A DNA stretch of 64,000 nt from Sulfurimonas aquatica (GCF_017357825.1 NZ_CP046072.1:434001-498000); one strand, 5' to 3'; positions 54,332 to 63,094 are shown, counted from the stretch's first letter. Made by a program: numbers and translations. Notes: generated from the letters alone by a model not told the origin.

Positions 54332-55192
54332 TTGCAAAGAGCTATACAAAAAGCGAAAGATTTTAATGAGTTGGTTATGTTTGAACACTCTATATTTTCC
54401 CTGCCTTTTATCTTCATAGCTATGGTTGTTGCAGCTGATGGCTGGTTTGGTTTTTGGCTTTTGTTTATGGGTGTTTTAGCTGCACTTAGTGCTAGAAACT
54501 TTGCTATGGGTGTAAACCGTTATGCAGACCGTGACATTGATGCACAAAACCCAAGAACGTCTGGACGTCCAAATGTTGATGGGCGCTTGAATGCTTCGAG
54601 TATTTTACTTTTTATCTTTGTAAACGCCATTATATTTATCGCAGTAGCGTATATGATTAATCCTCTAGCGTTAAAGTTAAGTGTCCCTATATTGATTGTT
54701 CTTGGTTCTTATTCTTACTTTAAACGCTTCTCATCTTTAGCACACATCATACTAGGGATATCATTAGGTCTAGCTCCAATAGCTGGCGTTATAGCGGTTA
54801 GTGCGACTATCCCGTTATGGTCTGTATTTTTAAGTTTAGGCGTTGTTTTTTGGGTAGCAGGATTTGATCTGTTATACTCACTGCAAGATATGGAGTTTGA
54901 TAAAGAAAATTCTCTGCACTCTATCCCATCAAAATATGGTTCAGAAAATACACTGAAAATTTCAGCATACTTTCATAGCTTAACGGTACTTTTTTGGGTA
55001 CTCTTTGTATATTATTCAGGTTTGGGAGCAGTGGCTTACGTAGCAGCAATTGGAAGCGCGCTTGTTCTTGCATATGAGCAAAAACTTGTGAGAAAAGATT
55101 TCACTCAGATTGATAGAGCGTTTTTTACAGTCAATGGTTACCTTGGTATCGCATTTTTTACCTTAATAGTAATAGATAGGATTGTAGCATGA
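54332..55192 (+). CDS. mqnP: UbiA-family prenyltransferase, probably MqnP of menaquinone synthesis
   Basis: The 286-residue protein has about eight to nine membrane helices and the two aspartate-rich motifs of aromatic prenyltransferases, NRYADRDIDAQNPRT and YSLQDMEFDKENSLHSIPSKYG. Campylobacterota make menaquinone by the futalosine route, where the UbiA-like enzyme is called MqnP; older annotations call it UbiA. The start is TTG 54332 with AGAGGG upstream. It overlaps the next gene by 4 bases. C. jejuni also has a ubiA gene close to miaA, to my memory. Confidence 0.82.
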   Translation: MQRAIQKAKDFNELVMFEHSIFSLPFIFIAMVVAADGWFGFWLLFMGVLAALSARNFAMGVNRYADRDIDAQNPRTSGRPNVDGRLNASSILLFIFVNAIIFIAVAYMINPLALKLSVPILIVLGSYSYFKRFSSLAHIILGISLGLAPIAGVIAVSATIPLWSVFLSLGVVFWVAGFDLLYSLQDMEFDKENSLHSIPSKYGSENTLKISAYFHSLTVLFWVLFVYYSGLGAVAYVAAIGSALVLAYEQKLVRKDFTQIDRAFFTVNGYLGIAFFTLIVIDRIVA

Positions 55193-55710
55193 GTGAACCG
55201 CGTTTAGTTGCAGCGCCGATACATATATATTTCAGTGAAGCCGAAACAGATTTACTAACATATGAGAGAGAATACCAACAACTTAGTGAAACAGATGATG
55301 ATCCCATCTCTCAATGGCTAAAACTAGCTAAGGCCCGTGGGGATACAAGAGAAACAGATCAGGTTTTACTGCAACTTGTAGTAGAGCTTCACAGAAAAGT
55401 AGACGCTCTGGAGATGTTCATAAAAGATGAAAAACCAAGTAGAGTATCGCTGACAAATGAGATGCAGATTAACTCCATAGGTTTTGAGTACTTTAACCTT
55501 GAAGAGCCTTCATTAGATGTTGGTAAGATTTACTATGGTCGCATAGAGATGCCAGTTTATCCTAAGCACGACGTTGGAGTCTTTTTTGAAGCACTTAGCC
55601 CTACGCTTGCTAAGTTTACTAAGATGCATGAGCGAGATGAAAAAGAGTGGGCAGCATATATGACTGCACGCGAAAGAATACTAATCCGAGAAGCAAGAGA
55701 GAAGAAATAG
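55189..55710 (+). CDS. Conserved unknown protein with possible PilZ-like domain
   Basis: The 173-residue soluble protein has a helical N-terminal half (about 15-80) and a strand-rich part (about 85-145) with SLTNEMQINSIGFEYF and LDVGKIYYGRIEMPVYP. The pattern is like the barrel core of PilZ domains (a hydrophobic-S-x-x-G-h strand, then a G-x-h-h strand), but the RxxxR c-di-GMP-binding arginines are not obvious. The C-terminus is a charged helix. The gene overlaps the prenyltransferase gene by 4 bases and the next gene by one base. Confidence 0.5.
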   Translation: MSEPRLVAAPIHIYFSEAETDLLTYEREYQQLSETDDDPISQWLKLAKARGDTRETDQVLLQLVVELHRKVDALEMFIKDEKPSRVSLTNEMQINSIGFEYFNLEEPSLDVGKIYYGRIEMPVYPKHDVGVFFEALSPTLAKFTKMHERDEKEWAAYMTARERILIREAREKK

Positions 55711-56228
55711 TGAATATTGAACACTTTAACATAGAGTATGTCGTTGTAATTATGGCGGCTATTATTTTATACCTTTTATATTATGTTTACACAAAAGATG
55801 CAGATTACACAAAAAACATTCGCTCCGTTGCCTCTGTTGTCGAAGAGCTAAATCGTGAGCTGTTTTATATGAAAAAAAACATAAGTGAAACGCAGGGAAG
55901 TATTAAAGAGAACTCGCAAAGAATGAACGATGAAGAGATTTATCAAGAGATTGAACGCAGCGTTTATGACATGGTTCAGCCACTAAGCGCAGGTTTTAAA
56001 CAACTCCAAGAAAATATAAACGCGATAGATGTGGAAATAGGTAGTCGTATTACTCAGCTTGAGAGTGGCGTGAAGCAGATATCCATTCCATCTTCGATTC
56101 ATGGAAATGACGACGAGAAGATTATTTCACTTTTTAAGCAAGGTGTTTCCGTTGAGACGATATCAAAAGAGCTTCATATCTCAAAACCCGAAGTTGAGTT
56201 TGTTCTAAAAATCAACAAAATAAAGTAA
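55710..56228 (+). CDS. Membrane-anchored coiled-coil protein with C-terminal helix-turn-helix
   Basis: The 172-residue protein starts at GTG 55710, overlapping the previous stop (TAGTG) with AGAAGAAA upstream. It has one N-terminal membrane helix (about 9-27), a long helical coiled-coil region (about 35-125) and a C-terminal segment IISLFKQGVSVETISKELHISKPEVEFVLK, which looks like a recombinase/sigma-type helix-turn-helix; it is cited here by its ends, about residues 138-167. It sits directly before ftsW. A role at the division site is only a guess from position. Confidence 0.55.
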   Translation: MNIEHFNIEYVVVIMAAIILYLLYYVYTKDADYTKNIRSVASVVEELNRELFYMKKNISETQGSIKENSQRMNDEEIYQEIERSVYDMVQPLSAGFKQLQENINAIDVEIGSRITQLESGVKQISIPSSIHGNDDEKIISLFKQGVSVETISKELHISKPEVEFVLKINKIK

Positions 56229-56239
56229 GCAGAGCGAGC

Positions 56240-57406
56240 ATGAGCGCAGATAGACAACTTTTTACACTTGTTGGCATACTTATTATGACTAGTATAGTAT
56301 TGTCTTACACTCTTGCTCCCTATACAACGCTTCTCTTTGGCGTGAATGAGTTTCATTTCGCTATCCGTCAAGCTATTTTTGGATTTCTTGGAATCACTAT
56401 CATTTTTATCCTCTCGCAATTAGACCCAGAAAAATGGTTAAAACCAGTAGGCTTCTTACTCTTTTTTGGCTCACTGTTTTTAATGGTAGCTATGCCATTT
56501 TTACCTGAGAGTTTAGTCTCAGAAGTAGGTGGGGCTAAACGCTGGATTAAAGTAGCCGGGTTTTCTTTGGCTCCCGTTGAGTTCTTCAAGGTTGGATTTG
56601 TTTACTTTTTAGCATGGAGTTTTTCTAGAAAACTAGGCCATCATGATGGAATGGGACTAACAAATGAGTTTAAGCGTTTCTTACCTTATGGCGTTATATT
56701 TGTGGGGGCGATGTTTATTATCGCGTTTTTACAAAAAGATTTAGGTCAGGTTGTTGTTTTGGGACTTACTCTAATCTTTATGCTTATATTTGCTGGAAGT
56801 AGTTTTAGATTTTTCTTTTCCATTCTTGGAGCAATTTTTGGCGCGGTTATTCTTTTTATATTAACCGCAGAACATAGAATCATCCGTATAAAGTCTTGGT
56901 GGGCGCTTGCTCAAAACTCGGTACTTGAAATATTTCCAGATTCTATTGCAGATAAGTTGAGAGTGCCAGTAGAAGTTGAGCCTTATCAGATAGGACACTC
57001 TTTAAACGCCATACATAATGGCGGTTTTTTTGGCGTTGGAATAAGCAATGGAACATTTAAACTTGGTTTTTTAAGTGAAGTTCATACTGACTTTGTCTTA
57101 GCTGGACTTGCTGAAGAGTTTGGATTCTTGGGTGTAACGTTTGTCGTAGTCGTATTTTTATGGATGCTTCAGAGAATTTTTAAAGTAGCAAACCGTACAA
57201 AAGATAGAAGTGCTTATCTATTTAGCATAGGTATAGGGCTTAGTCTCTCATTTGCATTTTTAGTAAACGCTTATGGTATCAGTGGAATTACTCCGATTAA
57301 AGGTATTTCAGTTCCATTTTTAAGTTATGGGGGTTCTGCTATGTTAGGTGCGGCGTTTGGCGTTGGAATGGTTCTAATGGCTTCAAGAAAAGCGGATATG
57401 AGCTAA
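56240..57406 (+). CDS. ftsW: Peptidoglycan glycosyltransferase FtsW (SEDS family)
   Basis: The 388-residue protein has ten predicted membrane helices and SEDS family segments: AKRWIKVAGFSLAPVEFFK, LQKDLGQVV with the catalytic aspartate, GGFFGVGISNGT, and the closing GISVPFLSYGGSAML. SEDS proteins polymerise glycan strands with a partner transpeptidase. FtsW rather than RodA is preferred because murG follows immediately (one base gap), as in division clusters. Confidence 0.88.
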   Translation: MSADRQLFTLVGILIMTSIVLSYTLAPYTTLLFGVNEFHFAIRQAIFGFLGITIIFILSQLDPEKWLKPVGFLLFFGSLFLMVAMPFLPESLVSEVGGAKRWIKVAGFSLAPVEFFKVGFVYFLAWSFSRKLGHHDGMGLTNEFKRFLPYGVIFVGAMFIIAFLQKDLGQVVVLGLTLIFMLIFAGSSFRFFFSILGAIFGAVILFILTAEHRIIRIKSWWALAQNSVLEIFPDSIADKLRVPVEVEPYQIGHSLNAIHNGGFFGVGISNGTFKLGFLSEVHTDFVLAGLAEEFGFLGVTFVVVVFLWMLQRIFKVANRTKDRSAYLFSIGIGLSLSFAFLVNAYGISGITPIKGISVPFLSYGGSAMLGAAFGVGMVLMASRKADMS

Positions 57407-57407
57407 G

Positions 57408-58427
57408 ATGAAGTTATGTATAACGGGTGGGGGCACTGGTGGTCACTTAATGATAGCCGAAGCTCTTGTGGCAGAGGCCGTTTCTCGTGGTCATGAGGCT
57501 ATTTTTATAGGTTCTACTAAGGGACAAGACAGAAAATACTTTGAGTTCAATAGTCAGTTTTCTCATGTGTACTTTTTACAAACAACAGGCGTGGTAAATC
57601 AAAAAGGCTTGGGAAAACTAAAGGCATTGTGGAAAGTTTTTTTAGCTTTTTTAAAGGCTCGAGCCTTACTTAAAAAGCATAAAGTTCAAGCTGTATACAG
57701 TGTTGGCGGATTTTCTGCGGCACCTGCGTCATTTGCAAGTCTGAGTCGCTTTACTCCTCTGTTTATACATGAACAAAATGCGGTTACTGGAAGACTCAAT
57801 GCTCTTTTAAAACCATATGCAAAAAGTTTTATATCGGCATATGAAGATGACTCAAAGATAAAAGGTTATCCCATAAAAGAGATTTTTTATAAATCTGCGC
57901 ATAAACGCCAGAATTTAAAAACAATCATATTTTTAGGTGGCTCTCATGGAGCGAAGGCTATAAATGATTTAGCACTTAGTGTGGCGTTAGAGTTAGATAG
58001 TCGCGGCATAGCTATTATTCATCAAGCAGGTGAAGCTGATTATGAGAGAGTAAGAGATGAGTATGAAAAGCTGGGCTTAAGAATAGAACTCTATGGATTT
58101 ACTAAAGAGTTACCAGAACTTATAACAAAAGCTGATTTGGCAGTAAGTCGTGCAGGAGCAAGTACTCTTTGGGAGCTTACAGCAAATGGATGCCCAGCTT
58201 TTTATATTCCCTATCCTTATGCAGCGGGAGATCATCAGTATCATAACGCGAAGTTTATAGTTGATAATGAGATGGGTTGGTGTGAGAGAGAAGGTGAGCA
58301 GTTAAAATCTAAGTTTTTAGATATATTAGAGAGTGACCTTGAGCAAAAAAGTACAAAGCTACTCTCATATAGTTCAAAAGACGTAGCGGAAAAAATGATA
58401 AAAGACGTTGAGGAAAGTATAAAATGA
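57408..58427 (+). CDS. murG: UDP-GlcNAc:lipid I N-acetylglucosaminyltransferase
   Basis: MurG makes lipid II, the last cytoplasmic step of peptidoglycan precursor synthesis. The 339-residue GT-B protein has the N-terminal GGGTGGHL loop, the YSVGGFSAAP and HEQNAVTGR segments, the FLGGSHGAKAIN loop, the SRAGASTLWE nucleotide-sugar site and PYPYAAGDHQYHNA. All are canonical. It overlaps the DedA-family gene by 4 bases. Confidence 0.96.
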   Translation: MKLCITGGGTGGHLMIAEALVAEAVSRGHEAIFIGSTKGQDRKYFEFNSQFSHVYFLQTTGVVNQKGLGKLKALWKVFLAFLKARALLKKHKVQAVYSVGGFSAAPASFASLSRFTPLFIHEQNAVTGRLNALLKPYAKSFISAYEDDSKIKGYPIKEIFYKSAHKRQNLKTIIFLGGSHGAKAINDLALSVALELDSRGIAIIHQAGEADYERVRDEYEKLGLRIELYGFTKELPELITKADLAVSRAGASTLWELTANGCPAFYIPYPYAAGDHQYHNAKFIVDNEMGWCEREGEQLKSKFLDILESDLEQKSTKLLSYSSKDVAEKMIKDVEESIK

Positions 58428-59023
58428 TAAAAGAGTTAGCACAGATTTTAGTAGATCTTATTTTTGACTGGGGGTATCTAGGGATATTTTTATTAATGGC
58501 TGTAGAGAGTAGTTTCATCCCCTTTCCAAGTGAAATAGTCCTTATTCCTGCAGGTTATTTAGCCTCAAAAGGTGATATGAATATAGTGATGATTATGATA
58601 AGTGCTCTTGGAGGCTCTTTAATAGGTGCGTTTATTAACTACTATCTCGCCCTCACTCTTGGGAGAAAACTTTTAACGAAGTATGGAAAGTACTTTTTTA
58701 TTAAAGAAGAAGCCCTTGTTAAGATGGAGAGTTATTTTAAGAAACATGGGCATATCTCTACGTTTACAGGAAGACTCATCCCGGGAATTCGTCAGCTAAT
58801 TTCGATTCCCGCAGGGCTTGCTCGTATGAATTTGGCACAGTTTACGCTCTTCACGTCTTTAGGTGCAGGTATTTGGGCTTTGATTTTAGTACTTTTGGGT
58901 TATATCATAGGTGAAAATCAAGAACTAATAGATATCTATCTTAAGCAGATAACAATGGGTGTTTTAGCTTTGATGGTTATCGTAGCTTTTGTATACTACA
59001 AATATAAAAAAAATAGGGATTAA
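58424..59023 (+). CDS. DedA-family membrane protein
   Basis: The 199-residue protein has the DedA/SNARE-associated (VTT) family pattern: ESSFIPFPSEIVLIPAGYLA, GSLIGAFINYYLALTLGRKLL and the arginine motif FTGRLIPGIRQLISIPAGLARM. Four to five membrane helices are predicted. Some DedA proteins recycle undecaprenyl phosphate across the membrane; next to murG and ftsW that role fits well but is inferred. Confidence 0.88.
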   Translation: MIKELAQILVDLIFDWGYLGIFLLMAVESSFIPFPSEIVLIPAGYLASKGDMNIVMIMISALGGSLIGAFINYYLALTLGRKLLTKYGKYFFIKEEALVKMESYFKKHGHISTFTGRLIPGIRQLISIPAGLARMNLAQFTLFTSLGAGIWALILVLLGYIIGENQELIDIYLKQITMGVLALMVIVAFVYYKYKKNRD

Positions 59024-59025
59024 TT

Positions 59026-59505
59026 ATGGATTATATGTTCGCACAAGGTTTTTTAGGAACTAGGGCTCCATTTTTTATGGATTTTGTTACTTTAATAGTT
59101 GCTGTTTTACCGCTTTTAGTTTTTAGCTCCATCCTTCTAGCAAGACAAGGAAGATACAAACTTCATGCTCTTACTCAAAACTTGATTTTTATCGTATCTG
59201 TTATAGTTGTTGGTTATTTTGAGTATGGCGTTCGCGTTGGTGGAGGATTTGATTTTTTCATCAGTGAAAGTGGCGTTTCTAAAAGTTACGCTTCGGTTGT
59301 AATGGTATTGCATATTATGATAGCTATTGTTACGTTTTTTACTTGGGTTGTTACAGTCTTTAAGGCAAATATACAGTTTTCAAAAGGTCTCATTCCAGGA
59401 GAAAAATCAACTTCTCATAAATCATTAGCGCGTAAAACATTTTTAGGAATTATATTTACGTCATTTAGTGGTATTTGGGTTTATGTACTTCTTTTTGTGT
59501 ACTAA
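59026..59505 (+). CDS. DUF420-like integral membrane protein
   Basis: The 159-residue protein has four predicted membrane helices. Conserved histidines in KLHALTQNLIF and VLHIMIAIVTFF suggest the DUF420/heme-binding-type small membrane family, related to CtaM and cytochrome oxidase-associated proteins. No direct evidence of heme. It starts 2 bases after the DedA gene and ends 26 bases before bcp. Confidence 0.65.
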   Translation: MDYMFAQGFLGTRAPFFMDFVTLIVAVLPLLVFSSILLARQGRYKLHALTQNLIFIVSVIVVGYFEYGVRVGGGFDFFISESGVSKSYASVVMVLHIMIAIVTFFTWVVTVFKANIQFSKGLIPGEKSTSHKSLARKTFLGIIFTSFSGIWVYVLLFVY

Positions 59506-59531
59506 TAAAATTAAATTAAGGAATAAGAAAA

Positions 59532-60002
59532 ATGATACAAATAGATGAAAAAGCACCGGAGTTTTGCTTACCAAATCAAGATGATGTAGAGATATGCTCT
59601 CGTGATTTAAAAGGAAAATGGGTAGTTTTATACTTTTACCCAAAAGATAGTACACCAGGGTGTACAACTGAAGCATGTGAATTTACAGAAGCTGCACCAG
59701 ACTTTTCTTCACTTGACGCAGTTATCATTGGAGTGAGCGCAGATAGCACTAAACGCCATCGTAACTTCATAGAGAAGCAAAACTTAGCTATCACACTACT
59801 AAGTGATGAGAGTACGGAAATGATGCAAGAGTATGGTGTTTGGCAACTCAAAAAGAACTATGGCAAAGAGTATATGGGAATATCTCGTACAACAATGATT
59901 ATAGACCCTGATGGAGTTGTAAAGGCACTATGGGAAAAGGTAAGAGTTAAAGAGCATGTTGCTAAAGTGAAAGTAGAACTTGAGAGATTGACTGCAATCT
60001 AA
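59532..60002 (+). CDS. bcp: Thiol peroxidase of the Bcp/PrxQ family
   Basis: A 156-residue peroxiredoxin that reduces hydroperoxides with thioredoxin. It shows KAPEFCLPNQDD, the active-site region FYPKDSTPGCTTEACEF with peroxidatic C44 and resolving C49 in the Bcp-type C-x4-C spacing, and a later GISRTTMIIDPDG. AAGGAA precedes the ATG. It is the last gene of the ftsW-side run, and a hairpin follows before the insertion element. Confidence 0.94.
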   Translation: MIQIDEKAPEFCLPNQDDVEICSRDLKGKWVVLYFYPKDSTPGCTTEACEFTEAAPDFSSLDAVIIGVSADSTKRHRNFIEKQNLAITLLSDESTEMMQEYGVWQLKKNYGKEYMGISRTTMIIDPDGVVKALWEKVRVKEHVAKVKVELERLTAI

Positions 60003-60027
60003 TTAGTAGTTAAATATAGTATGAAAA

Positions 60028-60053
60028 ATAAGTCACTTTAAATAGTGACTTAT
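60028..60053. terminator. Hairpin downstream of bcp
   Basis: ATAAGTCACT and AGTGACTTAT form a perfect 10-bp stem with a 6-base loop, 25 bases past the bcp stop. The plus strand has GAAAA before it; the minus strand has TTTTTC after it, so it reads as a better terminator for minus-strand transcription, for example from the porin gene before the element inserted. Confidence 0.6.
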
Positions 60054-60071
60054 AGAGAAAGTATTTTAACT

Positions 60072-60079
60072 ATAGATAA
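60072..60079 (+). repeat. Left target-site duplication of the IS element
   Basis: ATAGATAA directly before the left inverted repeat; identical to 61391-61398. Confidence 0.85.
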
Positions 60080-61390
60080 GGGACCGTTTAAAAATCTGTG
60101 TCAATCGGGTAAAATAACAATTACTCAAGGACACACAGATGAAGATAGAAATAGATGCAGAGCAATTTGCTCGTGATATAAAGGCTGGTAAGAGTATCAG
60201 TGGTAAAGATGGAGCATTAAGCTCTTTAATAAAGCAACTTACAGAAGCTGCTCTCTCCGCAGAAATAGATTCCCATTTAACACAAGATATCTCAAAGAAC
60301 CGTAAAAATGGCTATGCCACTAAAACTATGAAAAGTGAACATGGTGAATTTGAACTTGATGTTCCAAGAGACCGTAGTGGTAGTTTTGAGCCTGAGATTG
60401 TAAAGAAAAATCAACGAACTATGTCAGGTGAGATAGAAGATAAAATACTTGCTCTTTACTCTCATGGTAACAGCTACTCTCAAATAGCAAAGCTTATCGA
60501 AGATATTTACGGTGTAGGCTTTTCTAAGGGTGCAATCAGTACAGTAACAGATAAAATAATACCTATGCTTCAAGAGTGGAAAGTTCGTCCTCTTGAAGAA
60601 GTATATCCTTTTATATTTTTAGATGCGATTCACTATAAAGTAAAAGAGGATGGAAGATATATCTCAAAAGCATTTTATACCGTTCTCGGTGTCGGCATTG
60701 ATGGGAAGAAAGAGATACTTGGTCTCTATCTCAATGAGAGTGAAGGTGCTAAGTTCTGGCTACAGGTACTTACTGATTTATCTCATCGTGGTGTTAAAGA
60801 TATACTCATCGCTTCCGTTGATGGTTTAAAAGGCTTTCCTGAAGCCATAAACTCAGTCTATCCTGACACAGAAGTACAACTCTGTATTGTTCATCAAATC
60901 CGAAATTCACTTAAATATGTAGGTTCCGCTAATCAAAAGCAGTTCGCAAAAGAGTTGAAGAAAGTCTATCAAGCCTTTACGAAAGAAGAAGCTGAAATTG
61001 AACTCGATAAGCTTGAAGAAAAATGGGGTAAAAAATATCCAATCGTTTTTACTTCTTGGAGAAATAAATGGGATAATCTGTCTGTATATTTTAAATATCC
61101 AGCTGATATTAGAAAAGTAATCTATACCACCAATATCATTGAGTCTGTGCATCGACAGTTCAGAACACTGACTAAGACTAAAGGTGCTTTCCCTAATGAT
61201 AATAGCTTATTAAAATTACTCTATATGGGCATCCAGAATGCCTCAAAAAAATGGACTATGCCAGTTAGAAACTGGAGCTTAACTATCTCTCAACTCTCAA
61301 TTCACTTTGAGGGGAGATTAGATAAAGCTCTTAATTTATGATACAATTTTAGGAATTACTCGATACTGACACAGATTATTGAACACTACC
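60080..61390 (+). mobile_element. IS256-family insertion sequence, complete
   Basis: A 1311-bp element with imperfect terminal inverted repeats of about 26-30 bases: left 60080-60109 and right 61361-61390, both with the core AATCTGTGTCA and both beginning GG. A perfect 8-bp duplication ATAGATAA flanks it. It contains one intact transposase gene. It sits in the gap between convergent bcp and the DUF3373-like gene, so no gene is broken. Intact ends and duplication suggest recent movement. Confidence 0.92.
60139..61341 (+). CDS. IS256-family (mutator-type) transposase
   Basis: The 400-residue DDE transposase has its catalytic acids visible: FLDAIHYKV (D), SVDGLKGFPEAI (D) and TTNIIESVHRQFR (E), plus the C/H-containing CIVHQIRNSLKYV segment of this family. 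N-terminal helical part with AALSAEIDSHL and RNRKNGY-like residues is also typical. Length and frame are complete, so it is probably active. The GGACACAC stretch before the ATG gives only a weak ribosome site. Confidence 0.95.
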   Translation: MKIEIDAEQFARDIKAGKSISGKDGALSSLIKQLTEAALSAEIDSHLTQDISKNRKNGYATKTMKSEHGEFELDVPRDRSGSFEPEIVKKNQRTMSGEIEDKILALYSHGNSYSQIAKLIEDIYGVGFSKGAISTVTDKIIPMLQEWKVRPLEEVYPFIFLDAIHYKVKEDGRYISKAFYTVLGVGIDGKKEILGLYLNESEGAKFWLQVLTDLSHRGVKDILIASVDGLKGFPEAINSVYPDTEVQLCIVHQIRNSLKYVGSANQKQFAKELKKVYQAFTKEEAEIELDKLEEKWGKKYPIVFTSWRNKWDNLSVYFKYPADIRKVIYTTNIIESVHRQFRTLTKTKGAFPNDNSLLKLLYMGIQNASKKWTMPVRNWSLTISQLSIHFEGRLDKALNL

Positions 61391-61398
61391 ATAGATAA
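61391..61398 (+). repeat. Right target-site duplication of the IS element
   Basis: ATAGATAA directly after the right inverted repeat, matching 60072-60079. Confidence 0.85.
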
Positions 61399-61411
61399 GA
61401 ACTAAAAAGCT

Positions 61412-63094
61412 CTAAAATCTATAACGTAGGTAAGCACGGATATCTTGTGCAGTATCCACTGTTACTGTTGAACCAGTCATTGGCGTTAAATCTTTAATTA
61501 ACACTGCACTACCAGTATCCCCTCCAAAAAATCCATTACTTCCAGTATATTCATAATCTATATATGTATAGCGAATCTGAAAAGTTAAAATATCTTCAAC
61601 AAGCGGTTCTGTAAAATAGACTTCATATGCACTACCGCGAGTTGCAAGTTTTGAGCCAATATTTGTATCCTCAGCATACGTAATACTTCTCCAGTATTGT
61701 GAACCCTGATTGTACTCAACTCCCCATCTTCCATCTTCAGTTATAAAAGAGGGCATTTGTAAACCAAGCCAAACTGAGTGCCCTGTTACAGACTCGCCAG
61801 CAACAGTTGTAGCACCTGTTAGATCATTTTTTCCATAAAGCATTCTCTCATCAGATTTTGGATCCGTTACACTCATCGCACCACTTATAAAGAAAAATGT
61901 ATCATCGAGGTAATCATTCCACTCATCACCGATACCATTTACTGTAAAGTTTGCGGTAAAACTATGCATGCCACCTACTGTTTTCATACCATTCATTGTC
62001 GGTACTCCACCCGGGTAAACAATATCTGCATCAATTAAGTTATTTGCATAGTAGTATTGTGTTGCAAATGCATATTGACCATTGTCATATGGAACAAAGA
62101 TAAGACCTCCAAGGTCTATATCACCAAGATCATCTGGTTGAGTAGCATATGGAGCACCAGTTTGAACAACAGAACCATTTTGAGGATTTACAGCAAAGAA
62201 TTTTGGATTTGCATTTGTTCCACCACGACCTGCACAAAACTTAACATACATACCTTCAATGCCAGTTAAATCTTCAAATGAAAACTTTGAACTTATCCCA
62301 TCAAATTCAACATTAATAGTATGACCCATAGGTGAAGCAGCACCATCATCATCTCTTAGATTAATTAAATGACCATTTGTTGATGGACGGCGACCTATAC
62401 TAAATGTCCATGGAATTTCTGTGCCCATAAATGTATCATTCTTATAAAGAAAATAAGCTGAACGAACTCTTAGTAGATCATCATAGGCATTTTCATTGGT
62501 AACCCAGTCGAATGTTTCCATGCCTGGTATATTTGAATTCCAACCACTTCTGTGACCAAAAGCTTTATTGTAAGCAAGTTGACCAGAGAAACTTAGATTG
62601 TCAGTTGCCTTCCAATCCATGTTTATCCATAATCTATTTGTCATAAATGCATCATTACCTGCATCACTTCCATCTGCCATTTTATATTGCATGTTATCAA
62701 TAGCAAATCTATAATCAGCACCAAGCTTGAGTTTGTTACCATTTGTAGCTTTATTTAGTTCAAAAATACTCTCATTAATCTCTTCTATCTCTTCTTGAGC
62801 ATTAAACTCTTCTTCCTCATCATCTTCTTCTTCGCCATCATCTGAATCAGCTTCTTCTACTGTACTCTTTGTCTCGTCTTCGCTATCTTCTTCATCTGAC
62901 TCTTCTTCACTTTCATCATTTGCACTTTCATCATCGGATTTTTCATCTCCTGAAGCTCTGAGAGTTGAAATCTCATCTTGCATCTTTTTTATGTTAAGTT
63001 CCATAGACTGTATACGTTCATACATGGATTGTGCATTTAAACTTGTAGCTAGGATTGTTGCTGCTGCGAGTGAAATTAATAGAGGCTTATTCAT
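61412..63094 (-). CDS. DUF3373-like outer-membrane protein
   Basis: The 560-residue protein has a signal peptide (to LNA, about 21), a short coiled coil (MYERIQSMELNIKKMQDEIS), an extremely acidic D/E/S segment (about 50-105), and a strand-rich barrel with RLWINMDWKATDNLSFSGQL and a terminal aromatic YLRYRF. The order coiled coil then barrel fits the DUF3373 family, known from Campylobacterota and Geobacter-type bacteria. Substrate unknown. A minus-strand -10 box lies at 63143-63148 and AAAAGGGAAA precedes the ATG. Confidence 0.72.
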   Translation of the reverse strand: MNKPLLISLAAATILATSLNAQSMYERIQSMELNIKKMQDEISTLRASGDEKSDDESANDESEEESDEEDSEDETKSTVEEADSDDGEEEDDEEEEFNAQEEIEEINESIFELNKATNGNKLKLGADYRFAIDNMQYKMADGSDAGNDAFMTNRLWINMDWKATDNLSFSGQLAYNKAFGHRSGWNSNIPGMETFDWVTNENAYDDLLRVRSAYFLYKNDTFMGTEIPWTFSIGRRPSTNGHLINLRDDDGAASPMGHTINVEFDGISSKFSFEDLTGIEGMYVKFCAGRGGTNANPKFFAVNPQNGSVVQTGAPYATQPDDLGDIDLGGLIFVPYDNGQYAFATQYYYANNLIDADIVYPGGVPTMNGMKTVGGMHSFTANFTVNGIGDEWNDYLDDTFFFISGAMSVTDPKSDERMLYGKNDLTGATTVAGESVTGHSVWLGLQMPSFITEDGRWGVEYNQGSQYWRSITYAEDTNIGSKLATRGSAYEVYFTEPLVEDILTFQIRYTYIDYEYTGSNGFFGGDTGSAVLIKDLTPMTGSTVTVDTAQDIRAYLRYRF

